From Piscirickettsia litoralis (GTDB lineage: Bacteria > Pseudomonadota > Gammaproteobacteria > Piscirickettsiales > Piscirickettsiaceae), in contig NZ_MDTU01000002.1 in NCBI RefSeq assembly GCF_001720395.1, positions 112,253-158,636 of the forward strand: DNA of 46,384 nt, in the 5' to 3' direction. A model generated the notes under the pieces. The model was not told where the DNA came from. It did not search any database and was given only the letters and a program-made list of their open reading frames with translations. The position numbers were made by a program, and so were the translations under genes. Of this stretch, positions 40,686-46,384 are shown one piece after another (position 1 is the first letter of the stretch; each line of letters begins with the position of its first letter).

Positions 40686-41214
40686 CTTCTTCGGTGGTAG
40701 AAAGGTACTCTTCACCTTCCTCTTCAAACGCTTTGATGTTTTGCGATGCGCGTTTTTCACCATCCGCCAACTCCGTTAACACCTCCCGAATAATCCCGTC
40801 AATTAAATCAAGTTGAGTATGAGTAAATGAGCTATCCGATCGCTCACACTGCGCTGAAATATCTAGCAACTTAAGCTTCGCGCTGTTAATAATATTTTGA
40901 AAAAGTTTGATTGCTTCATCTGCAGGAATCACTTGATTAGTTTCACGAAAATACTTAAGTCTTTCATTTGCACTGCGCCATCTAAGCAATTCTAACTCAT
41001 AGCTCTTAGCGCCACTATCAGAGTCAGTTTTGGCACTCTCTTTAACATGTTGAATATAACTAAAAACAAAACGAAACAGATTATACCGCCCTTTAGTAAT
41101 CCTACCTTCAACGCCTTCTTTCGATAATTGCTGAATTCTTCTAGAGCCAATACCAAGCAAATCAGCAAGTATATCAACAGGAACCTCTGTTGAGGCATTA
41201 ATTGTTTCTGACAT
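40672..41214 (-). CDS. terS: Terminase small subunit (Nu1-like)
   Basis: A 180-aa protein. The N-terminal winged HTH is VPVDILADLLGIGSRRIQQL (residues 12-31), like Nu1. A helical middle and acidic C-terminus (KAFEEEGEEYLSTTEEDD) bind TerL. It is the first gene of the late structural cluster. Confidence 0.82.
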   Translation of the reverse strand: MSETINASTEVPVDILADLLGIGSRRIQQLSKEGVEGRITKGRYNLFRFVFSYIQHVKESAKTDSDSGAKSYELELLRWRSANERLKYFRETNQVIPADEAIKLFQNIINSAKLKLLDISAQCERSDSSFTHTQLDLIDGIIREVLTELADGEKRASQNIKAFEEEGEEYLSTTEEDDFV

Positions 41215-41417
41215 TTTAAAATCCTAAATCAGACTGATTTAAACGAAGTGAAATTGCAAAATTTAAAATTCATTTCGCTTGAAAATACGCCAGAGCGTTG
41301 GGAGGCAACAAAAAACACTCAAAACGAAAACGAAACAACTTTTAAAAATTTAGTAACTAGAGATATCGCGAGGTGCCGCATACCCGTATAAAAAAATCTC
41401 CAGGGAGGACCCGCACA
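41215..41417. other. Intergenic region upstream of terS; candidate cos area
   Basis: This 203-bp spacer has no gene. It is GC-rich near 41370-41410, with a dyad GGTGCCGCATACC and GGGAGGACCC, just where lambda-like phages keep cos, before Nu1. Placement and the gpA/Nu1-type terminase suggest cos; the exact nick cannot be read from sequence. Confidence 0.35.
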
Positions 41418-41687
41418 TCAAATCCCATGCGTATCATCACACGGATGAGTCAGTGACTTAACCATCCACATCACCGACTCAGCCAAACGAACTTCCGCAT
41501 GAAAACGCTGCAGGTCAACATCCATACTCACTGCAATGCGTGAATCGGCAGGCAATCGATCAAGAATTTTATCAACGACAGACTCATATTTTTTATTCAA
41601 TTCTTCTGCTTGCTTCTTAATACTTAATATTTCTGATTTAATATCATCGCCCACAGGCGCATAATCGATGCGTGTATCAATCATCAT
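41418..41687 (-). CDS. Unknown 89-aa protein
   Basis: A helical protein (DDIKSEILSIKKQAEELNKKYE...) with no membrane or signal segment. Begins near the terminator at 41715 and precedes the presumed cos area. No family recognised. Confidence 0.55.
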   Translation of the reverse strand: MMIDTRIDYAPVGDDIKSEILSIKKQAEELNKKYESVVDKILDRLPADSRIAVSMDVDLQRFHAEVRLAESVMWMVKSLTHPCDDTHGI

Positions 41688-41707
41688 CTTTCTCTTTATT
41701 GTGGGTA

Positions 41708-41730
41708 TAAAAAAACCAGCCGTAGCTGGT
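41708..41730 (-). terminator. Intrinsic terminator for the accessory operon
   Basis: ACCAGC (41715-41720), CGTA, GCTGGT (41725-41730). On the minus strand it is followed by a T7 run. It could separate accessory genes 41885-44712 from the late operon. Confidence 0.65.
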
Positions 41731-41884
41731 CTTTATAAAAATCGGTTGTTAGTGGTGGTGTTCAGATAAAGAAATACCACTCTACCTAAACCAGGTTAAA
41801 AAATGTGCACAAAAAAGTCAAAGATTTTTTACAGCACGCCCTTCCTGTGACGGGAGCGACATCTAGAACCACCCCCTTAATATC

Positions 41885-42517
41885 CTAGTGATACATCTTC
41901 TCTAAGCCGTGTGCAATCTGTGCTTTCGCATCATCATATTTGGTGATAGCGAACTGGATAGCATACAAGCACCATAAGTATTCATAACTATAACTAGATA
42001 TAGAAACGTCATAGACTTCAGAGTTTTCCTCAAACTTAAAGCCAAATGGTGAATCAAAATAAGCAATCAGGTTTCGAGTATCGTTTAGGTCTGTTGCTCT
42101 TTCAAGAATTTGAGTTTCAACTTCACCCCAAATTTTATTTTTCTCTTCTTCTGTATGGCCTGAGCTATACACTTGTTTTTTTAAGGCAGCTTCTAGCTTT
42201 TCATGATCTAGCTCTCTGGGCAAACAAGCCGAATTATCGATAACAGGAGCACTAGAAACAATAAATACCCACGAACGCGGATTAACTTCAGGCATATTGT
42301 CCTTTCTGAATTTTTCAATCATATCCAGATCACAGCGAAACGTATATGAGCCAATAATGGAGTTAATGCATAGAGTATCGCCCCAAGTAATAATCTCAAA
42401 AATCATCCGGCCTTCTTTAATAATGCATTGTATATGTTTATTTATGCCATCATCTCTCACAACATCAATGACTGCCCCCTCAGCACGATCTAAAAAGCCT
42501 TTTTGTATCTTATCCAT
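41885..42517 (-). CDS. Unknown 210-aa protein
   Basis: The ATG at 42517 (MDKIQKGFLD) has AGGGGG upstream. A soluble, mixed alpha/beta protein; mid region NPRSWVFIVSSAPVIDNSAC. It follows a DUF29 gene 10 bp upstream, so likely one operon. No family recognised. Confidence 0.6.
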   Translation of the reverse strand: MDKIQKGFLDRAEGAVIDVVRDDGINKHIQCIIKEGRMIFEIITWGDTLCINSIIGSYTFRCDLDMIEKFRKDNMPEVNPRSWVFIVSSAPVIDNSACLPRELDHEKLEAALKKQVYSSGHTEEEKNKIWGEVETQILERATDLNDTRNLIAYFDSPFGFKFEENSEVYDVSISSYSYEYLWCLYAIQFAITKYDDAKAQIAHGLEKMYH

Positions 42518-42526
42518 AACCACCCC

Positions 42527-42970
42527 CTAATTCCCTTGTATTGGGAAAAACTCTTCATCAAGCAACTGCTCAAACGTGTACGGGCATGTTGCAGGAAAAA
42601 CATTCGCTGAGAATCCAGTTTCTTTCTGCGCTTCACGATGCGCCTTTCTGTATGCCTTAATCAATATATCATCGACTTTTGATTTTAAGCTGGGATTATC
42701 TTCGAGAACGTCTTTCACATCATCACGCTGATTAGCAATTGTTAGGCTCCAGCTACGGCTTTGTCTGTTTGGCTGATATTCCCATTTTAAGAGGTGCATT
42801 ATTAATACAGCTAAATGACTCTTTAATGCGTTCTTTTCACTGGCACCCAAGCTTTCCAACTCCTCTGCGATGTGTTGAATATCGGCATCTTTAAACTTGC
42901 CTTGTCTTAACAGGCTTGCATTCTCATAACTCCAAGCATACAAGTCTTTGTCGTAATCATTTGCACTCAT
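42527..42970 (-). CDS. DUF29-family protein
   Basis: A 147-aa protein of the DUF29 family: DKDLYAWSYENASLLRQGKF, IQHIAEELESLGASEKNAL and SHLAVLIMHLLKWEYQPNRQ. DUF29 proteins are common in mobile elements with no known activity. It begins an accessory operon with 41885-42517. Confidence 0.85.
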   Translation of the reverse strand: MSANDYDKDLYAWSYENASLLRQGKFKDADIQHIAEELESLGASEKNALKSHLAVLIMHLLKWEYQPNRQSRSWSLTIANQRDDVKDVLEDNPSLKSKVDDILIKAYRKAHREAQKETGFSANVFPATCPYTFEQLLDEEFFPIQGN

Positions 42971-42993
42971 AGCAACCTCTCATAAATTAGCCC

Positions 42994-43332
42994 TCAAATG
43001 TTAGCATGTTGCTGGCGTTGTTTTTGCTTGTTCTTCTTCTCAAGCCATTTAGGGTCCAAGTTTTCGGGCATTTCTAGGGTAATTTCATCATCCACCCCCA
43101 CATAATACTCACTACCAGGCTCAGCATTAAAACGATGAAGCATTAAGCGGTAACTATTGAGAGATAAGACCACCTGCGCTTTTTTGCCCTTGTATTCATC
43201 CGTAGTAAGCAGCTCGACGAATGCAGCCCGTGCAGCTTCGGGGCTGGGTGTCACCGTCCACGTTGTTTTATCAATCTGCATCCCTACGTTCTCCACGAAC
43301 TTCTGAATATAAACCTTATAGACTTTTTTCAT
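42994..43332 (-). CDS. Unknown 112-aa protein
   Basis: A soluble protein with WTVTPSPEAARAAFVELLT and a basic, Gln-rich C-terminus (KKNKQKQRQQHANI). It lies 23 bp before the DUF29 gene. No family recognised. Confidence 0.6.
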   Translation of the reverse strand: MKKVYKVYIQKFVENVGMQIDKTTWTVTPSPEAARAAFVELLTTDEYKGKKAQVVLSLNSYRLMLHRFNAEPGSEYYVGVDDEITLEMPENLDPKWLEKKNKQKQRQQHANI

Positions 43333-43415
43333 AATAACTCTCTAAGACCGCCCCCGGCGGCCAGTTAGTCCTTCACTCACCCTAGTGTATTTCATTAAAC
43401 GACTGCTTACCCAAC

Positions 43416-43793
43416 TCATTCGATTGCGAGTTGTTCCGGTTTTATCCCTAGCGCTTTCGCCACTTTCTTCACTGTATCTTGCTGTAAGCCTTTTTCGCTT
43501 TTCTCAATCTGTGATAGTGCTGGCTGTGTCAGCTTAAGTTTCTTTGCTAGTTCTGCTTGTGTAACCCCTTTGTACTTACGCCATGCTTTAATCGGTGAAT
43601 AATCCTTTAGAGCGACTAGCTTGGCTAGCTCGTGCGGTACGGTTGCTTGTTTTTTCCGTGCGCTCGCTTTTTTTACGGGTGCTTCATTGCTATATTCAGC
43701 CATTAATTGCTCAAAATCAGCAAAAGGCACCACAGCAAACGCCGGACGACCATCTTGTTCTATTACCTGGTAATCAATATGTTTTCGAGTCAC
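43416..43793 (-). CDS. HTH antitoxin (XRE C-domain), partner toxin broken
   Basis: A GTG start at 43793. The 125-aa protein has a Phd-like N-terminal stretch (IDYQVIEQDGRPAFAVVPFA) and a C-terminal XRE HTH (KYKGVTQAELAKKLKLTQPA). This pairing is typical for antitoxins of RelE-type toxins. The toxin gene directly upstream is a remnant. It may survive as a regulator. Confidence 0.75.
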   Translation of the reverse strand: MTRKHIDYQVIEQDGRPAFAVVPFADFEQLMAEYSNEAPVKKASARKKQATVPHELAKLVALKDYSPIKAWRKYKGVTQAELAKKLKLTQPALSQIEKSEKGLQQDTVKKVAKALGIKPEQLAIE

Positions 43794-43938
43794 GTTTTTT
43801 TACCTCATCAATCGTTATAATGTTGATCTTTCCTTGTACAACATCAAAAAATACCCGATATTGCCCAACTCTTAAGCGATAACCGGAGCGATTTTTTAAC
43901 TTGCCTGTCTCTGCATTCCTAACGAAAGCTTGCCTGAC
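43774..43938 (-). pseudogene. C-terminal remnant of a RelE-family toxin
   Basis: A 54-codon frame without a start codon encodes NAETGKLKNRSGYRLRVGQY, RVFFDVVQGKINIITIDEVK and KRDSK, then TGA. This is the C-terminal half of RelE/HigB-type toxins (LRVGDYRVIY... IDEV.KR). It overlaps the end of mqsA in another frame and the GTG of the HTH antitoxin. The N-terminal half is missing, apparently replaced at the junction with mqsRA. Confidence 0.7.
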
Positions 43939-44381
43939 CTAGCCCAAAATTTTGAATGCTCGACAGTTAGATGTTCTGCAACAGCAGATAAACTATCAAG
44001 AGCAATCGTCCTTTCAACAAGCAAAGATAACAATAAACTCACGGCTTTCGGAATTTGTATTTCTCCACGCTCATATTTACTAAATGCATTAACTCCGCCC
44101 CCAAAATATTCAGCGGCCTCAGCCTGCGTCAATTTGATAATTTTACGGGCGCGTTTAATCTCATCGGGGGTTAATACACCATCAATAATTGCATGTGCTG
44201 TTGCTCTATCTTTTTGTGATGCTTTACGATCTGCAGGACTAATTACAGCATCATCACAGCTGTCACACCACAACCCTGGCTGAATAATAGAATATTGAAC
44301 GCCTTTATATACATACTCAGACTCTCTAGTCTCATGTACTGCAGCATGCTCACCACAAAGTGGGCACTGTTGTTTACCCAT
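43896..44381 (-). CDS. mqsA: MqsA-type antitoxin
   Basis: The ATG at 44381 (MGKQQCPLCGEHA) has AGGAG upstream. The N-terminal zinc domain has CPLCG (6-10) and CDSCDD near residue 40; the C-terminal HTH is residues 70-125 (LTQAEAAEYFGGGVNAFSKY). This is the MqsA layout. It follows mqsR, the usual toxin-first order. The C-terminus is longer than in E. coli MqsA and overlaps the RelE remnant. Confidence 0.88.
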   Translation of the reverse strand: MGKQQCPLCGEHAAVHETRESEYVYKGVQYSIIQPGLWCDSCDDAVISPADRKASQKDRATAHAIIDGVLTPDEIKRARKIIKLTQAEAAEYFGGGVNAFSKYERGEIQIPKAVSLLLSLLVERTIALDSLSAVAEHLTVEHSKFWARSGKLSLGMQRQAS

Positions 44382-44382
44382 C

Positions 44383-44712
44383 CTACTTCTCCTTAAACGA
44401 CAAAATAATTTCACCTGTAATAGGGTTATCCTGGAATTTGATGTACAGGTCTATACCTTTAAATGTTGACTTATAAACATCCTGCCACGCAGTAAACCCA
44501 GCTGTATAAGGAGCCATCGATTTATAAAAGTCATCATTAGTGAGTGCTTGAATTACATCCACTACATTTTCATCAGTAAACCCAAGCGCCTCTTGACCTC
44601 TAATCGCAGAGTTGGTCATCACTAGCTTGTCAGGCGCATTAAATATTGTCTTTAAAGACTCTAAGGAGTACGTTGCGATTGGTTTGTTCTGTACACCCTG
44701 CTTCTTCGCCAT
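44383..44712 (-). CDS. mqsR: MqsR-type mRNA interferase toxin
   Basis: A 109-aa toxin that starts AKKQGVQNKPIATYSLESLK and has MTNSAIRGQEALGFTDENVV and LTNDDFYKSMAPYTAGFTAW, close to MqsR. The final strand GIDLYIKFQDNPITGEIILS ends in SFKEK. MqsR cleaves mRNA at GCU-type sites. It lies one base before mqsA. Confidence 0.88.
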   Translation of the reverse strand: MAKKQGVQNKPIATYSLESLKTIFNAPDKLVMTNSAIRGQEALGFTDENVVDVIQALTNDDFYKSMAPYTAGFTAWQDVYKSTFKGIDLYIKFQDNPITGEIILSFKEK

Positions 44713-44734
44713 ATTGTAATATTAGACCATAACT

Positions 44735-44793
44735 AATCATATTGGTTAGTTAAAGAATAACACACTCATGTGTAAAATCAATCATATTGGTTA
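44735..44793. promoter_or_regulatory. Two direct AATCATATTGGTTA repeats before mqsR
   Basis: Exact 14-bp repeats lie at 44735-44748 and 44780-44793, 45 bp apart, both upstream of mqsR. The first sits in a wider dyad with AACTAA and TTAGTT arms. They are candidate MqsA operators. The downstream copy touches the target-site duplication of the element at 44798. Confidence 0.55.
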
Positions 44794-44797
44794 TATT

Positions 44798-45006
44798 CAG
44801 GACTTACGCATTGACAGCTTTCTAAAAACATGAAAGCTAGACATATCAAGGGCTGTAGCCTTTTACCCGCTTGACGGTAGGCTCTCGAAGTTCATAAAAA
44901 ATTTGAGTTTATGACAAATATTCATGCAAATAATGAAAAAATGCGCTGAAAACATTAACTTTTGATAGCCGCATAACTAGATTTTTCTGTCAATGCGTAA
45001 GTCCTG
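44798..45006. mobile_element. 209-bp MITE with 20-bp terminal inverted repeats
   Basis: Perfect 20-bp ends (44798-44817 and 44987-45006) begin CAGGACTTACGCA. The flanks are ATATT on both sides (44793-44797, 45007-45011), a 5-bp duplication. The interior has no ORF. It stands between mqsR and the Q-like gene. The source transposase is not on this molecule, and the family is not identified. Confidence 0.8.
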
Positions 45007-45030
45007 ATATTTAAGAAGTAAGACGCTGAT

Positions 45031-45447
45031 TTAGATACTTTTTCGTTGCAGCCTGCGAATGGAATGATTCAAACAACCTTTAACATAGGCCACCCCCAAT
45101 TGAAGATAGCGACGATAGCGGGCTGTTGGTATACGGTGTTGAAACTGCTTTGCTGCTGCTGTTCCTGGCACGCAATACTCTAAATAGAGAATTTTAGCCA
45201 TTGTTTTGTCATCTTCTGCCGCGCTATCAAAAAGGTCCATCACTAGATGATCTATTTCTAAAATATGCTCATTGCTTGGCAGTAAAGGCACACAGCCCCC
45301 TTTACCCCCAGTCACTCTACAACCACCATACTCTTGAATCGTTTTAAAAATGGACTCTGGCCAACCAATGGAGTCCTGGCTTTGTTGCATATAATCACCC
45401 CAACACCTCAACCTTCTTTTTACTGCTTTTGTATCCAGCATCGGCAT
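45031..45447 (-). CDS. Q-like late antiterminator
   Basis: A 138-aa protein starting MLDTKAVKRRLRCWGDYMQQ with AGAGGAG upstream. The LRxWGxW-like start, EILEIDHLVMDLF-type region, and YLEYCVPGTAAA with RIPTARYRRYLQLGVAYVKG fit phage Q antitermination proteins. It is the last gene of the early operon and lies before the accessory and late genes, as for lambda Q. Family assignment is moderate. Confidence 0.6.
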   Translation of the reverse strand: MPMLDTKAVKRRLRCWGDYMQQSQDSIGWPESIFKTIQEYGGCRVTGGKGGCVPLLPSNEHILEIDHLVMDLFDSAAEDDKTMAKILYLEYCVPGTAAAKQFQHRIPTARYRRYLQLGVAYVKGCLNHSIRRLQRKSI

Positions 45448-45469
45448 GACTTTCTCCTCTACATACGAC

Positions 45470-45667
45470 TTAATGCCGAATTGAAGCTTGATACTCCGCC
45501 TCTGACATTATTTTATGCTTTCGCTCTTTTAGATTAATCCCACGTAGCCGGGCAATGCTGATTGCCGTCCTACGCACATCATCGGGGTTATAGTTTGATT
45601 CAAAGTGAATCACTTCATCGCGTTGTTTGCCTTCGATAATTAATACCCATTTTAAGATCTCAACCAT
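45470..45667 (-). CDS. Unknown 65-aa protein
   Basis: The ATG at 45667 (MVEILKWVLIIEG) has GGAG upstream, a better start than 45739. A small protein with an alpha/beta look, ending in a basic helix (INLKERKHKIMSEAEYQASI). Between ssb and Q-like. No family recognised. Confidence 0.6.
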   Translation of the reverse strand: MVEILKWVLIIEGKQRDEVIHFESNYNPDDVRRTAISIARLRGINLKERKHKIMSEAEYQASIRH

Positions 45668-45778
45668 AAATACCACTCCGGTTGCTTTTTTATACTTATT
45701 TCGCGCAAAATTTAAACACGATTTGTGTTTTACAGGCAACCCAGAAAGAAGACTAGTGATAATGGTATATTCAACTCA

Positions 45779-46255
45779 TTAAAAAGGAACGTCATCAAAT
45801 TCGTCGAAATTAGCAGGAACGTCAAGCTGCTGTTCCGTTTCTTGCTTCGCTATAAACGCCTGTTGGCCTGGCGACTGTTGTGGCAATGGTTTTTGTTGTA
45901 CCTGTGACTGAACCCTGTCCCTATCTCCACCCCCTAGCATTTGCATATTTTTACCGATGATTTCGGTGGTATAGCAATCTTTTCCCTCGTTATCTTTCCA
46001 CCTGCGCGTTTTGATTTTCCCCTCGACATACACAAGCGACCCTTTACTCAAATATTCCTTAGCAATTTCGGCCAATCGCTTATATAAAACAACCCGGTGC
46101 CACTCTGTGCTTTCTTGATTCACACTATGCTGATCTTTCCACTGCTCTGAGGTCGCCACTGATAGCTTTGCAACAGCATCTCCGCCTTGCGTGTAACGAA
46201 TATCAGGGTCTTGACCCAAGCGCCCGACGATAATCACTTTATTCACACCACGCAC
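45779..46255 (-). CDS. ssb: Single-stranded DNA-binding protein
   Basis: A GTG start at 46255 ([19 protein letters not shown]). The OB fold spans residues 1-110 ([55 protein letters not shown]). A Gln/Pro-rich linker leads to the acidic tip FDEFDDVPF that binds partner proteins. It serves phage/plasmid replication in the early operon. Confidence 0.93.
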   Translation of the reverse strand: MRGVNKVIIVGRLGQDPDIRYTQGGDAVAKLSVATSEQWKDQHSVNQESTEWHRVVLYKRLAEIAKEYLSKGSLVYVEGKIKTRRWKDNEGKDCYTTEIIGKNMQMLGGGDRDRVQSQVQQKPLPQQSPGQQAFIAKQETEQQLDVPANFDEFDDVPF

Positions 46256-46384
46256 TTATGATAGTCCTCGCTTACTCTTCTTAATTTTTTCTTGTAGCTC
46301 CGTATTGAACTTATTTAATATCATGCGACACAATGCCCCATCATTAGAAGAACGCTGGACTATTTCCAATTCATAATTTATCAG
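46256..46384 (-). CDS. C-terminal part of the 96-aa protein (continues at 162)
   Basis: A 42-codon frame opens at the right edge and ends TAA at 46256, abutting the ssb start; GAGGA for ssb lies within it. The peptide (LINYELEIVQRSS ... NKFNTELQEKIKKSKRGLS) is helical and charged like the N-terminal part at 1-162, and the reading frames match across the ends. The joined gene is 96 aa, with unknown function. Confidence 0.7.
   Translation of the reverse strand: MINYELEIVQRSSNDGALCRMILNKFNTELQEKIKKSKRGLS

Noticed and set aside
1-46384. Site-specific integrase, tRNA genes or rRNA operon
   Set aside because: I looked for tyrosine and serine recombinase motifs and for tRNA cloverleafs and found none; the molecule appears to rely on plasmid maintenance.

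Overview
The window reads as the complete genome of a circular phage-plasmid of 46,384 bp from an AT-rich gammaproteobacterium. A Piscirickettsia-type host is my inference from base composition, the ColE2-like Rep/ParAB plasmid genes, the many toxin-antitoxin genes and the transposon scars; it was not tested. Circularity is supported directly: an ORF that starts at 162 on the minus strand runs off the left end, and an ORF entering from the right end stops at 46256. Joined, they form one in-frame 96-codon gene between a small membrane protein and ssb. No integrase is present, but plasmid replication (two Rep genes) and partition (parA, parB, two exact parS-like palindromes) are.

Layout. A CI-like repressor (3879-4556, +) faces a leftward early operon: 100-aa protein, SANT-like protein, Rep 1, second SANT-like protein, PDDEXK-like nuclease, two-TM protein, 96-aa protein, then across the junction SSB, an 89-aa protein and a Q-like antiterminator (45031). 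The spacer before the repressor carries a 14-bp inverted repeat that covers the -35 and -10 of the early promoter. After Q come accessory genes (mqsRA, an orphan HTH antitoxin with a RelE remnant, a DUF29 protein, unknowns). The late operon follows, all on the minus strand: terminase, lambda-type head genes (portal, S49 protease, decoration protein D, capsid E), then a P2-type contractile tail in P2 order (V, W, J, I, fibre genes, FI, FII, E/E', T, U, X, D), then nested Rz/Rz1 spanins and a secreted pentapeptide-repeat moron. Lambda-type head plus P2-type tail makes it a chimeric myovirus.

The other half is plasmid cargo. 4.6-9.5 kb holds a metabolic island: class II aldolase, two VUT (YhhQ-like) transporters, an XRE regulator and a quinone-reductase-like dehydrogenase. 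9.5-10.7 kb is a second rep gene with a frameshift at an A8 run. 11.3-15.6 kb is a defence/addiction and scar region: an RHH remnant, a short repeat array, a MerR regulator, a 243-bp Tn3-type MITE that cuts a higA-like antitoxin, a ParD/RelE pair, a putative ADP-ribosyltransferase and vapBC. 15.7-17.2 kb holds a periplasmic binding protein flanked by six similar promoter/stem-loop/terminator cassettes on the + strand, which I read as a family of sibling small RNAs with C-rich or anti-Shine-Dalgarno-like loops. The par operon follows (17.3-19.2 kb).

How it works together: CI keeps the early operon silent while Rep and ParABS maintain the molecule as a plasmid stabilised by TA modules. On induction the early operon makes Rep 1, SSB and Q, and Q opens the long late operon. 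I found no convincing holin or classical endolysin. Items most worth checking are the sRNA array, the circular junction, the two-Rep arrangement, the SANT-gene repeats, the ART-like protein and the aldolase/VUT island.
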